Below are positions 1-11,073 of a stretch of 64,000 nucleotides of DNA, piece by piece; the stretch's first letter is position 1; every line of letters begins with the position of its first letter. A model generated the notes under the pieces. It was not told the DNA's origin, did not search any database, and saw nothing but the letters and a program-made list of their open reading frames with translations. Source of the DNA: Cladopsammia gracilis (taxonomy: Eukaryota > Cnidaria > Anthozoa > Scleractinia > Dendrophylliidae). A program made the position numbers and the translations under genes. The DNA is taken from NCBI GenBank assembly GCA_022457155.1, contig JAJGOT010001140.1:1-64000 (forward strand). Reading direction: 5' to 3'.

Positions 1-402
1 ATTCAGCGACGCTCAACCAAGTTCATTTTGAATTATCCTCTTAGAGACGTTAGTTATACTCATAGATTAGAACAGTTAAACTTATTACCTTTAGAATTTC
101 GTCGTAAAATACACGATTTACTTCATTTATTTAAATATAAAGTTGGAACTATAACTAGTAATTTTGGACGCTTTATTCAACCAGCTGCTTCTCATTACAA
201 TACTCGTAATTCTCATCCAGCAAATTTTCAGTTACTATCTAATCATAATCAAGCATATTATCAGAACAGTTACTTTCCTAGAACAGTTAAATTATGGAAC
301 AATCTACCAAGTTCACTAAAAAATAATTCCGAGGTAATGTCCTTTAAGTGCCATCTACAAGCCTACTTTAGAAATCTACTCCACAGCTATAGTCCGCCAT
401 GA
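1..402 (+). pseudogene. C-terminal fragment of a LINE reverse transcriptase
   Basis: About 133 codons with no stop, truncated at the left by the window edge. The LPLEFRRKIHDL and LWNNLPSSLK motifs are the usual conserved C-terminal blocks. The catalytic part is not visible, so activity cannot be judged. Confidence 0.7.
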
Positions 403-707
403 TGCGATGACTATTTGTCTTAGTATCAATATTTTATATTCTTATATATATTTATGTGCTATTATACATTTGTATTTTGAACTTAGGGGACTCGTCTCAA
501 TTGGGGCTCCGCCCTGTTCGTGTCTCCTGTCACACCTTTCTTTCTTATTCTTTTCTTGTATACCTATTACTTTATATTACTTGTTAATTTATATTATCTT
601 GTCTATTTATTATCTTCTATATTTGCATATTTATTATTTGTATATTTATTACTGTGATGTATCACCTGTATATTTATAATTGTGACGAATTACTAAAAAA
701 AAAAAAA
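1..707 (+). mobile_element. LINE 3' end, cut by the window edge
   Basis: The frame is open from base 1 to TGA at 400-402 and reads QRRSTKFILNYPLRD, then HRLEQLNLLPLEFRRKIHDL and TVKLWNNLPSSLKNNSEV. This is the region after the reverse transcriptase in jockey/CR1/L2-like non-LTR elements. A 3' UTR follows, with an A run at about 695-707. It lies in an intron or upstream of the receptor gene. The 5' part of the element is outside the window. Confidence 0.75.
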
Positions 708-2584
708 TCACTATTCTCACCGGGGATTCCTTCAAACAATGGCGAAATTCAACATATTACGTAACTTTAAACCCCAAGAATAGAAGCGTGGGAATGGGTT
801 ACGCAACCTCAGGCACGTTGTTGACTATATAATCTTATTCTGGTGCCATCAGTCGTTCATAACCTCAAAAGTCCTTTCCATAAGCTTGGGGAGGATTAGC
901 CAAGTACGCCCCTCCCTCCTCCCCGCAGCGATGATAGCGCGCGCTCCCGGAAGCTACCTACTCGCTACCGCCTCGGGCTGACCTTTCCCATATCTGATCA
1001 CATCCTGAGGTATTGTTGGTAGGTAGCCCCTTTGAGAATATATCACCATGCTACGTCTTATACCCCTAAACGAAATCGAGGCTATGTACTTTTCCCACCA
1101 AACTCGTGACCCTTGCTCAATAGATTTTCTATTGTTATGAAAGTCACCAGATAGTCTCGTGATTATTGCTCAATACTCTTTGTGCGTTGTCGGACCTTTT
1201 TCACTGCTTTTCCTCACTTATTTACAGTCATAGTTAAAATTTAACAATTTATTTAAAATTAAGTCGACTTAGTGGGTAGGAGTCAAAAAGTTTTATTTGC
1301 CGGCAAATAAATTACTCTTGCTACGATTTTTGCTGCTCGACTTGCCTAGTTTCCGCCAATCCATTATAACTACCAGATGTCTTTGCGCCTATGACGTCCA
1401 TATGAAAACGGTATCTTACGGTTGTCTTTTATGCATAGGCGTACGAGGGGGAGGGGCTGGGCAGCCTCACCCCCCCCCCCCCCCCCCCGCAGTCGTAAAA
1501 AATATAGTATTATTCCGGCAAAACTGGGCGACTTTTCGGGCACCACAGACACAATAAAATTACTGAATTATTTCATGATTCAATTTCTTAATTTTTTTGT
1601 TTTTATTTCGTAACTCACATTACTGAGCTCTATACTACATCGATCATGTCATTCATGTGATAGCTCCATTAGATGCTCACCGCGTAAGCAGGCATAGAAT
1701 GACAAATTTGCGTTGTGGTCCGCCAAGCCGGGTGGGAGTGATAAAGTAGACCACGCAGAGATTGAAACTAAGGGCGCGTTTCTTTTCTACGCATTCTGCC
1801 CATTCCAAAAACAGAAAACTTCAAACTATTGTACCTATTTTTCTCGTAAAATACCGGTATGGAAAGAAGTCGCTACCTTGACTATGTGTATCTGGAAAAA
1901 TGTTCGTGTGTGAGAATGTAAACAACATAGTTTTGTTAGCGCATTCTGATTTCAGAATGATCAGAATATGTCCCAAAAACGCCTCTTAAGTATAACATTT
2001 GGCGGCCATCTTGTATGCGTGGTTGCTATCTGGTCGTGGTCGATTAAAATAGTATGTCTTCGTTGAAGTCTAGTAAAATATCTTATCGGTACCGTGTGAA
2101 GTGCGAAGAATGCGAGGTGTAGAAGCTCATTCTCGGATCGTTCACAGTGGCAGAAAAGTAAAATGTCAGCGAGTGTTAGAATTATCATCATCATGAAAAA
2201 TAAACATGACGTCACGAGTTTCATTCGGGCAAATAAAGTTCAGCACCCCCGACAAAATTTTTGTACAATTTTTGACAAAATACGCCGATGCTTTTATATT
2301 GAAGATTTTGAAATTCAAAAACAAAATGATTTGCACGCTAAGAAGAATAGCTTACCGAGCTCCTCTGGTCCGTCACAGTTATTTCGTTTGTCCAACATAA
2401 CTGTTTGTAATTCAAGCCATCAAAGTGTTGGCAAGAGGGAGTGTCCTGCCATTTAAAAGCGTCGCTCCGTGTTCAAAGTGTGCTGTTTGATTCTTACATC
2501 CCATAAAAGTAAAGCGATAAACCGCAAGGGATTTGTTTAAGAGCACCAGGAAAAGGATGGTCAAGACTGAAACGAATCTCAATT
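708..2584. other. Gene-free stretch left of the first LRR exon
   Basis: I see no LDLa, signal-peptide or LRR exon here. There is a moderately GC-rich patch at about 880-1060, and a poly(C) tract near 1471-1488 next to GCATAGGCGTACGAGGG, which looks like a repeat end. Short open frames at 1713-2456 have no recognisable domain. Confidence 0.5.
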
Positions 2585-2720
2585 TCAAATTATAATATAA
2601 TTATAATTAAAATTATAAATTATAATTATAAAATAATTTAAATTATAATTAATAAATTAATTATTAATATTTAAATTATATTATAATTTAAATTATGATA
2701 TAATATAAGTTATAAAAATG
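2585..2720. repeat. AT-only low-complexity tract
   Basis: Almost purely A and T for about 130 bp, built from TATAATTA-like words that are largely self-complementary. Confidence 0.85.
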
Positions 2721-2871
2721 AGAAAAGTTTCGGGTCGGTTTTCCTGACTCATGGCTCTAGGTCCTTATCTGTATCAGAATGGTGATTTGTCACAAGGAAG
2801 AAGCGTTAAAGGACCGTTAAAGGCGTTAAAGTACTTGTCGCACTTTAACGGACAAACTATCAAATACATTA

Positions 2872-3260
2872 GCTAACAACTATCCGAACAAGCTCTGCGA
2901 TCGTAGCACGCACACCACCTATTGTTTGCGTGAAGACAGTTAAAACTGACGGGTGTTTGCCGCTTAGAGATATTACGCCTACTTCAACAGATAATTTATT
3001 AGACAATAGAGTTGCTTTATTGCTACTATATGGTCAGTACATCATAAGCACATTACTCTTAGCTTTTAACAATTTATAATTTCATGTTGACAGATTGTTG
3101 CACAACAACCAGCTGCGGGTATTGAATAAAGGCGTTTTTAACAAAACCACTAAGCTTGCGTGGCTGTAAGTGTCATATTACTGTTAGCCGTAAAACAACA
3201 GTTTATTTATAATCACGGGTATTAGGACATATAGTACTACAGGATTCTGATTAATGTAGG
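2872..3260 (+). repeat. Tandem LRR-exon duplication, copy 1
   Basis: The block from AACAAGCTCTGCGATCG through LRR exon 1 to ACAGGATTCT matches 3352-3708 with moderate divergence. Both upstream and downstream intron sequence are included, so the event copied genomic DNA rather than mRNA. Confidence 0.85.
3094..3165 (+). CDS. LRR exon 1 (first visible)
   Basis: 72 bp after a TTGACAG acceptor and before GTAAGT. It reads LLHNNQLRVLNKGVF then NKTTKLAWL, one LRR. The intron phase is 2 on both sides. Together with its flanking intron it is one copy of a tandem duplication; the sister exon is at 3566. Upstream exons are not visible. Confidence 0.85.
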
Positions 3261-3351
3261 GGCGAATTATTTAATTTAGCAAAATTCAGAAACAGTAAAA
3301 GATTTGTACCCTGAAAAGAAACGTTTTCCGAGTCCCCATGTTCGCAAAAAT

Positions 3352-3708
3352 GGCAGATAACTGTCCCAACAAGCTTTGCGATCGCAGCACGCACAGCGCC
3401 TGGCGTTTGCGTGAGGACAGTGAAAACTGACCGGTCTTACTCTGGTTGCGCCTACTTCAGCGGATAATTTATTGGACAGACACTTGCACTATTTCTACTA
3501 AATGGTCAGTACATTATCAGCAAATCACTCTTAGCTATTATCGATCTATAATTTTATGTTGACAGGACCTTGAACAACAACCAGCTGAAGGTATTGCATG
3601 AAGGAGTTTTTGACAAAACTATTGAGCTTATTTGGCTGTAAGTAGACATGATGTATTCATTTAATCACGGATATTGAAACACACTGTAACAGGATTCTAA
3701 TTTAATGA
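3352..3708 (+). repeat. Tandem LRR-exon duplication, copy 2
   Basis: It matches 2872-3260. The offset is about 472-481 bp because of small insertions and deletions in the introns. It contains LRR exon 2. Confidence 0.85.
3566..3637 (+). CDS. LRR exon 2
   Basis: 72 bp between TTGACAG and GTAAGT, phase 2-2. It reads TLNNNQLKVLHEGVF then DKTIELIWL. It matches exon 1 closely in DNA, including the intron on both sides, so it arose by tandem duplication of exon plus flanks. Confidence 0.87.
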
Positions 3709-3780
3709 TAAAGTTAATCATTAAACAATAATAATAATTATGTTAAAAAAAGCAATAATCGCTTCCTTGTCTTTTTTTAG

Positions 3781-3852
3781 AAACTTGAACAAAAACCAAC
3801 TGCAGAACTTACCTTCAGACGTTTTTAAGAAAAATACCGATCTGAGACGACT
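3781..3852 (+). CDS. LRR exon 3
   Basis: 72 bp after a polypyrimidine tract and TTTAG, before GTAAGC, phase 2-2. It reads NLNKNQLQNLPSDVF then KKNTDLRRL, a canonical LRR with Leu/Asn positions conserved. The intron that follows is about 5.4 kb and holds the large palindrome. Confidence 0.88.
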
Positions 3853-5149
3853 GTAAGCAAACCCTTTAGCTACGGTTATCGTACTGGTTTTATGTACAGG
3901 GGCGAGTTACCTAAAAGTCAATGAATGCATTCAGTGGCTACATAATTGTCAAATCCTTTATGTTAAGATACTCGCACAGGCTATTTTAGGAGATTTTAAA
4001 TGATATTGACACTAAAATATTTGCAGAATCAATTTTTTTTCCTTAAAATCTTTTAAATCTTTTAAAAATTTACGATTTTCTTGTTGTAGACTTCCAGAGG
4101 AGCGGTTTCACTTAATGATTAACTTAGTATGTGAAGGAAATTCATTTTTTTCTCCATTGTGTTAGCAGAAAAAAGAAAATTAAAACCAGGAATATGTTAT
4201 TGAGGAACAAAGGGACAAATATATAGTTTGAACATCACAAAATTGTTTATTAAGCTCACGTTACGGTCTGCTGGATAAAGCTGGGCTTGGCGAATCTGCC
4301 TCTTCCCACTAACCTATGAGAACTTGTGTAAAATTGGTTTCTAAAATGGTCCACATTTCATGGCAAAAGGCCATTGGATTTCTCGAAAAGCGAAATTTCG
4401 TAGTTGCACCTCTCTATGAGATGTTGAAAAGTGAAATATTTTTGTCATCAGGAAGTAAAGCGCGTCTGTTGTACGATCGTCACAATGTTTCTGTCTGCAT
4501 TTTTTTTTTTCGTTTCGTTACCCAGTAGCAGGTGCAAATTTCTGTAAGCGATTTTCGGGATTTTTACTCTCCCCTCCCCGGTCGGGCATTTTCTTTAGCT
4601 TATCGGTTGCTAGACAGCGTGTGCCATGGTGGTAACTTGAGCACTCCATTCAAGATAGCACCGCACCAGAAACAAAGCTATCTGGTCAAAAGAAAGAATT
4701 AAACAAACAAACAAACAAGATAACAACCGAGGCAGAACCCGAATTCGAACCAGAATTCGAACTAGAATTCCAAATAATTTAAGAGTGGCAATCATACGTG
4801 AATTGAGTTGATGAGGAAAAACAATGGCTTTACCCACCTACCAGCACTTTCTTTAGAAAGGAAAGTGACATGTTAGCTCAGTTTGTCTTACAAATTGGCT
4901 TGGTAAAAACAATTAAAACACAATACTAACAAGCAAGGTCGTGTTTTTTGGATTTAGGAAGTACGGTAGTTTTGCTTTTGTTCAGTTAGCCGCTATGGCC
5001 CAGATAGAAAAGGATATTGCTGGAAACGCTCCTTGTGGAAGGAATACGGTATGGTATCGTGCAAAAATAATCCTTGACCAAACAGTGAGAAACAAGAGAA
5101 AATCAACAAGTGCTTTTTAAAAATGCCGTCAAAATGTAGTTGCCATTGC
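3853..5149. other. Intron, no feature recognised
   Basis: AT-rich intronic sequence. Near 4738-4770 there is a short internal repeat of GAATTCGAACCAGAATTCGA type. No exon-like LRR segment was found. Confidence 0.5.
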
Positions 5150-5395
5150 AACGTCACCTCCCCTTAAAGTTTTTCTCCGATATTTTCAAGACCATTTACG
5201 ATTAGCACATGCCGTTTTCAGTAGCTGTTCATTTATCCTTAAGACATATTTTGTAAAGTTTGGCGACAACCGGTTGCTATGGTAGCGAGATATGACGTCA
5301 TAAGTAACATGTGGTCAAGCCATTTTTAAATAAAAATGCGTATTTTTCACCTTTTTTCAGTGAAAAAACATATAAAATGCTACCAAAGGCATTAA
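5150..5395. mobile_element. TTAACCC-CGGACGT MITE family, partial copy
   Basis: It shares TTTTTCTCCGATATTTTC, the CGACAACCGGTTGCTATGG block and the ATATGACGTCATAAG block with the fuller copies at 9531, 26920 and 40101. Both ends are missing or degraded. Confidence 0.65.
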
Positions 5396-6500
5396 GGCTT
5401 TGTTTTTTGCGCGGCCACACAGCCGTGAGCTCGGTAAACACTTTAGTTGGATTGTTGTGTTTAGCGGAGAATTAAAGTCGCTATTTCCCTGCAGTTTTTC
5501 GCGGTTTGCTACTCAAGACAGGGATACTAATTAAGGGATACTCAGAAGCCGCTTTGGTGGAAAAAGAAGAGCTTTCAGGGATAAAATCTTGCCTCGAGGA
5601 ACTTTATATTATCAATGCAGGAGCAATGCGAAAAGATGCCTTGTTTTTATTACGGATTTCAGAACCGAAGAAGTTTTAACGAATTTCCAAGCAGTCCAGT
5701 GCTTTAAAGGTAAAATAAATCACATTTTTCGATGGTAATTTATGTTAATATCAATTTTTGATTGACTTTTCCTTTGTGTTTCCTTTTATTTATGAAACTT
5801 GTTCAAATTAAGTGGTGTTGTTATCTTGAATTTCATCGAAGACAGCTCTGCCTTGATGCGCTATAAATGGTACGTGTTTCGCTTTTAAACATAAATTAAT
5901 GGAGATTTGAATAAATTTTTTCGAAAGAAGATTGTGTTGTCCGTTTTTATGTCTTTGTTTATTCATTACATAGATTAAAAAGCGATTTTATGTAAACAAA
6001 ACAAGACTTAGATTTTCTGTCTTCACTCGCGTCGCCTTATGCAAATAAGCTTATGTTTGTGTATTTTTGCAATTTTGATTTCCAAATCATTTTTTCGGGT
6101 AATTTTTGACAAACAAAAACTGTATTTTATTCGGAAAGTAGTCGTACTAGTTATTCTAGACAGAGAAAATTTGTTTTTGTGAACTTTTGTACGGTCTAAA
6201 TGTACTGTGCAGACAGTCGGGTAATCTTACTGTTTTTGAGAATTGCTAAAGATGAAAATAGCCCGGTCGTTAATCTTAATTCTTGTGCTTCCAACCTTTC
6301 ACCTTAGTTAAGTTTCACCTTAGTTAAGCTTGTTCAAAGTGCGACGCTATTAGGCTTGGCCTATCTATATATATTAATCTTATTGTAAACTCTTATTTTT
6401 ATAAGAACCTTTTTATATTAAAGTTAAGGCTGGGATTGGCCAAAATTGAAGTATGTGCTAAGAACATACTTATGCTGTTATTTCTGCAGTAAGCTAACTG

Positions 6501-6946
6501 TATACACCTAATAGGCCATTTGCACGATGACGTCATTTGACTACTACTACCAGAATCCTTCAGTTTTTTGTTTTGTAGTGCAAATTAGGGCTATTGTTTT
6601 TTAAACCGCACTGGGATTACAAAATTTAAATAAGAAAGGAAAAACAAAATGAATTCTGGTAGTAGTAGTAGTCAAATGACGTCATCGTGCAAATGGCCTA
6701 TTGCAGTAACGTTGTCATAGAAAAATGAAAAATGATAAAAGCCAAATAGGAATTAATTAGCTTAATCATCATTCACACCGACACGCGGCACGATTATAAG
6801 CGTGCAGCGGTTACTGTTAATTTAAATTAAGCGTGCATGGGCTATTGTTATTTGTATATCTAATTAATTCCTATTAGCCATTTTTAATTTTTCGTTTTTA
6901 CATTTTTAATTTTTCTAGGACAACGTTATTGCAATTAGGTGTATAT
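6501..6946. mobile_element. AT-rich inverted-repeat element in the palindrome centre
   Basis: Its ends are TATACACCTAA-TTGCAGTAACG and CGTTATTGCAATTAGGTGTATA, followed inward by matching AATAGGAATTAATTAG and CTAATTAATTCCTATTAG. The left end is split by the smaller MITE at 6510-6702. A single end of this family also occurs near 24040 and 25842. Confidence 0.65.
6510..6702. mobile_element. MITE with TIR of about 47 bp, nested
   Basis: The ends AATAGGCCATTTGCACGATG and its complement extend about 47 bp and include TGACGTCA. It interrupts the 6501-6946 element: joining the flanks restores TATACACCTAA-TTGC, as in the uninterrupted copies. Confidence 0.8.
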
Positions 6947-7410
6947 AAGAATAAAATAGTATCTACTAATTTGTTCAGGGTAAATAAATTCCAATTGGGT
7001 CCAAAATGTAACGTACAATTTGTTTTACTAACGCCTTTCAATAACACGCGAACTCTGAAGTTTAAAGCCCAACTAAGGTTTACGTTTTACGCCGCCGTCA
7101 ATCATAATTATGGCGACAAACATTGGACCCAGAAAACAGAAACTGACAGAATGGATCTCCATCAATCGCAACCCTTCAACATGACCTTTTGACCATGTTG
7201 CATAAATCTTCGTTGTTTCCTGAGACGTCCGCTATGATATTTGCGGCAGTAAAAATTGTAACCGTTAAGCTGTAATCTATATCTAGATAATTTGAGCCTA
7301 ACAGCGTCGCTCTTTGAACAGAAAGCCGATGATAAACTTAACTGAGGTGAAAGGTCGGAAGCACAATAATAAAATTGACGACCGGGCTACCTTTTAATTT
7401 TAGCAATAGT

Positions 7411-7643
7411 TCATTTTACAGTTGTGTGCTTGGTGACCTTGCCTTTGAGCGGAAGTGAGGCTGGAGGTGTCCTTGCTTTGATACAAACTTTTCTGCCTTT
7501 CATATGTTAATAATGTTGTTCTCTTGCTAACTAGGTAAATTTACATCTGAAAAGCTCCAAGGTCTGTATCATAACAAGGTCAACTTCAACCTCGCTTCCA
7601 CTCAAAGGCCAGGACACTAAGAAGACAACTGTAAAATGGTCTA
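7411..7643. mobile_element. MITE (CATTTTACAGTTGT ends) inside the right palindrome arm
   Basis: Inverted ends of about 75 bp: CATTTTACAGTTG on the left and CAACTGTAAAATG on the right. The left palindrome arm has the matching empty site (GAGAATTGC), so this insertion came after the palindrome formed. Confidence 0.75.
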
Positions 7644-8421
7644 TTCTCAAAAACAGACTTACGCGACCGTTTGCACAGTACATTAGACCGTACAAAAGTT
7701 CACAAAAACAACATTTCTCCGTCTAGAATAACTAGTACGGCTAATTTCCAAATAAAATACACCTGCTGCTAATAAAAAAAAGGCCGAGAAACTGATTTGG
7801 AAATCAAAATTGCAAAACATACACAAACATATTGGCATAAGACCACGCGAGTGAAGTTAAGAACTATACAAGTCTTGTTTTGTTTTGTTTACATAAAATT
7901 GCTTTTCAACCTATGTAATGAATGAACAAACACATAAAAATGGACAACACAATCTTTTTTCAAAACATTTTATTCAAATCTCCATAATTTTATGTTTAAA
8001 AGCAAAACGCGAACCATTAAGAGTTCATCGAGGCCGAGATATCTCCGATGAAAGAAATCAAAACAACTGAATTTAATTGAGCATGTGTTAAAACAATTCT
8101 CCAAAACTAACGAGAACAAAGAAAAAGTTAATCACAGATTGATATCAACATAAATTCCCATCTAAAAAAATGTATTTTGTTTTACCTTTAAGTCCCTCCA
8201 CTGCTTGGAAATTGTTTAAATCTCCGCTTCTTCAGTTCTGAAACCCGAAACGACAAACATCTTCCTGCATTGCTTCCATCCTCGAAGCAAGATTTTATCT
8301 CTGAAAGCTAGTCTGTTTCCACTATGGCGGAGTAGCAAACCGCGAAAAAATGCAAGAGAATAACGACTTTAATTTAAACGGTTTTTTCCAATTTCTCCGC
8401 TAAACACAGCAGTGTTTTCCC

Positions 8422-8660
8422 AGGTGACGTGGATTGCAAAGATCCCGAATGTTGTGTGGCGTCATACGCGCATATTTTTACGACGGTATACGCACCCGCG
8501 AGTTAGCCCTGCGCGTACGCCGGAAACACAACGCGCCCGCGAAACATTCTGCCAGCCATGACCATGAAAAATGACGGGCATGGGTTCTTTGGTTCTCTGT
8601 TTCTATGAGAATGTGGCTGCGCAGACGGACCTTCGGCCCGGCGAGTGCTCCGCTAAAAAA
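8422..8660. repeat. GC-richer repeat end shared with 41100-41252
   Basis: Blocks AAAAATGACGGGCATGGGTT and CCTTCGGCCCG-GCGAG-CTCCGCTAA occur here and at 41175-41252, so this is the outer part of the same repeat family as the palindrome arms. Confidence 0.6.
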
Positions 8661-8892
8661 CGAAACTGTTTGTCGAGTATTGAACTTCAGAGTTCGCGTG
8701 TTATTGACATGCGCAGTAAGAACGTCGTTAGAACGTTTTCGGGTTAAATCGAACCCCCCCCTCCCCCCCCCCCCCCCTTAATAATAAGCACGTTCAGACG
8801 TCCCGGATCAGCCTCATTTAAAAAAAAAACTAGACGTTCTTGCATGTAAGAAGAAAAGTGTGGTTATCCTTTCGTATTCTATCCTATCGTAT

Positions 8893-8953
8893 CAAATATC
8901 GTTTACGGAATTCTTATACAGCGGCCGTATAAGAATTCCGTAAACGATATTTG
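8893..8953. repeat. Perfect 27-bp hairpin with 7-base loop
   Basis: Arm 8893-8919 (CAAATATCGTTTACGGAATT and on) is exactly complementary to 8927-8953. The loop is AGCGGCC at 8920-8926. No mismatch in 27 pairs. Confidence 0.9.
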
Positions 8954-9254
8954 GATCACAACATTTTCTCTCCCAGAGGCAATAACCGTATGTTCGTTTT
9001 CCTTATATGGCAACCCAGAGTGTTTGTTTAAACACCGGTCATTTAATTTGATTTCTAACTTAGGAACTGATTTTCATAGAATCGGTCCCAATTATCGAAT
9101 GCCGTAACTTGTCAAAACAACAACAGCATTTATTTAAACACGATAAAAATTACAGCGGAGCTGATGTGGTCGTGTATAAAAAAGTTTAACAGTTTACAAA
9201 TGGATAAAAAGATTAAAAACTAATAAAGACAATGAAATTTACCACCACGTTGTG

Positions 9255-9255
<1 letters not shown>

Positions 9256-9286
<31 letters not shown>

Positions 9287-9289
9287 TTG
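9256..9289. repeat. (ATTT)n microsatellite before LRR exon 4
   Basis: About eight ATTT units sit a few bases upstream of the exon's GACAG acceptor, serving as its pyrimidine-rich tract. Confidence 0.85.
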
Positions 9290-9293
9290 ACAG

Positions 9294-9365
9294 GAACTTG
9301 AATGAAAATCAGCTAAAGTTGTTGCCTCGAGGTATTTTTTACAACAACACTTTACTAGGAAAACG
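9294..9365 (+). CDS. LRR exon 4
   Basis: 72 bp after an (ATTT)n tract and GACAG, before GTGAGT, phase 2-2. It reads NLNENQLKLLPRGIF then YNNTLLGKR. The next confident exon is 18.5 kb away; that intron carries the L1/Tx1-type LINE. Confidence 0.87.
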
Positions 9366-9530
9366 GTGAGTACACGCAAACATTTCCCATGCAGCCTATT
9401 TTTTTGCCCAAATCCCAGTCCCAGCAGTGACATTCAAGAGAAATCCAAATGCATGAGGTTTTTTTGGGCTATAACAAAAGACAATTTTTTAACAAGGTTA
9501 ACCATTTTAATTTATTGCTGTTAACCCGCG

Positions 9531-10029
9531 GACGTACAAGTGGGGCCATCCCCCTTAAGGTTTTCCTCCGATATTTCCAACACCATTTACGATTAGTACA
9601 TGCCGTCTTTAGTAGCTGTTTGTTTATCCTTTAGACACATTTTGGTAAAGTTTGGCGATAACCGGTTGCTATGATAACGAGATTTGACGTCATAACTAGC
9701 ATGAGGTCAAGCCTTTTTAAAATAAAAATGCGTTTTTTTCACCTGTTTTCGGTTAAAAAAATAAAAAGCTACCAGAAGCATCAAAATGTTTAATTGTATG
9801 TTATTTTGCAACTCTAGCAAAAAATATTTACAATTTCCACATTTTTCCGTTAAATTTGAATTTTTAGTAAAATCCAAGATTGCCGCCATCTTGGCGGCCA
9901 TTTTGGATGACGTCACGGATCCCACGCAGAGTCACAACCCATTTAGTTACCTTATCTTGAAGAGCACATCCAATGCTATCTATTAGACGCAAAATATTTC
10001 CGAAATATTGCAACACGTCCGACGGTTAA
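9531..10029. mobile_element. TTAA-flanked MITE (TTAACCC-CGGACGTACAA family)
   Basis: It begins TTAACCCGCGGACGTACAAG and ends ACGTCCGACGGTTAA. TTAA at both ends is the target-site signature of piggyBac-type transposases. The interior carries paired AT-rich stems and two TGACGTCA sites. It lies just after LRR exon 4. Confidence 0.8.
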
Positions 10030-10660
10030 TATATGCAGTATTCAAGTATACTGTTGACATCAGTAAGAAACCAAAAATATCGGTTTGAAGGGGCTTATTA
10101 ATAAGCCTATCTACATTATTTAGTTGTTTCTGTCTGTCCCGGACTTATACACCGTTTGCTCCCCTGGTGCTTCGTAGCTGGATAACCTTTTCTTGGTGCG
10201 TGTTTCTTTTTGACTTGATGACGAGAATCAACCGCAAAAGTCACGCAGCGGCTGAGAACTTCTCGGCGTCGTGCACACGCTCTGTTGTTGTTTGTCTTTA
10301 TTAGAAGATGGACCGTTATTCCCAACACATTTAGCATCACTCTTAGAGGCGAGATTCAGAAAATACACTGTCCCCAAAAACAGCCCAAAATAAACTCCCT
10401 CGTATTCAGAGGAAAATTGCGTCGATGCGTGACTGAGTTGTCGATCGCGAAACCATTCTTCGCTGGATTCTTGTGAAGTTTTGCACCCTGTTTTTTTCTA
10501 GGTAAAGCACATTATCACTAAAGAAGGAAGAATGTGAACCTAGCCTACATACATGCAAAACACACAGCCTACCTGGCCGGCACCAATAAAAAATCGTGAC
10601 ATGAGTGCGACGGCCATGTCTATTTATCTAGTCTGTGCGAGCCAAAAGAACTATTTCGAG
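10030..10660. other. Intron, no feature recognised
   Basis: Short overlapping open frames occur on both strands at 10116-10476. I see no known domain or splice-bounded LRR exon. Confidence 0.45.
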
Positions 10661-10662
10661 CA

Positions 10663-10924
10663 CAGGGTCCAAAGGAGCTCTATTTGATCGTGCAAGACGC
10701 TATTTTCTTCTAATCGTCGCCGTCTTCAAAGTTAAAAGGATTGCGTTACACAAAATATGTACCGCGGGCTCGGAAGCTGCGAAGTCGGTGTATAATTGCA
10801 CCCTTAGTAATTTAGCCTGCGGTACATATTTTGTGTAAACGCAATCAGTTAAGCCTTCAAGACGGTGACAATTCGAAAAAAAAAAGCGTCTTGTACGATC
10901 AAATAGAGCTCCTCTGAACCCCGT
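10663..10924. mobile_element. MITE with TIR of about 100 bp
   Basis: GGAGCTCTATTTGATCGT on the left pairs with ACGATCAAATAGAGCTCC on the right. The pairing continues through GCGTTACACAAAATATGTACCGC in the centre. Only about 50 bp are unpaired. Confidence 0.8.
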
Positions 10925-11073
10925 CATTCGAGTCACTTAAGTACATTTTCCACTGAGTCACGTGAGGTCGGTATGGTGGACGGTTGTGTGTAGAAGAGCT
11001 CTGTACGTCCTATCATTTCCCTTCGCTCGTCGGACCAAAAAAAAACACACAAAATACCCGTACCCGTTTTATT

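Larger units (their letters stand above)
5432..8421. repeat. Large imperfect palindrome (foldback), arms about 0.9-1.1 kb
   Basis: Left arm about 5432-6360, right arm about 7287-8421, inverted. Matching landmarks include GTTTAGCGGAGAA with CTCCGCTAAACAC, AAAATCTTGCCTCGAG with CGAAGCAAGATTTTATC, and AGCCCGGTCG with CGACCGGGCT. The arms have diverged by substitutions and indels, and the right arm carries an extra inserted MITE (7411-7643). A third related arm lies at 40948-41252. This looks like a foldback or long-TIR transposon. Confidence 0.8.

Noticed and set aside
880..1130. Possible structured RNA gene in a GC-rich patch
   Set aside because: I compared it by eye with snRNAs, SRP RNA and tRNA on both strands and found no convincing match.
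10900..11000. Target-site duplication of the L1/Tx1-type LINE
   Set aside because: The bases after the A tail (GAACCGCAGCGC) have no convincing copy upstream of ORF1.
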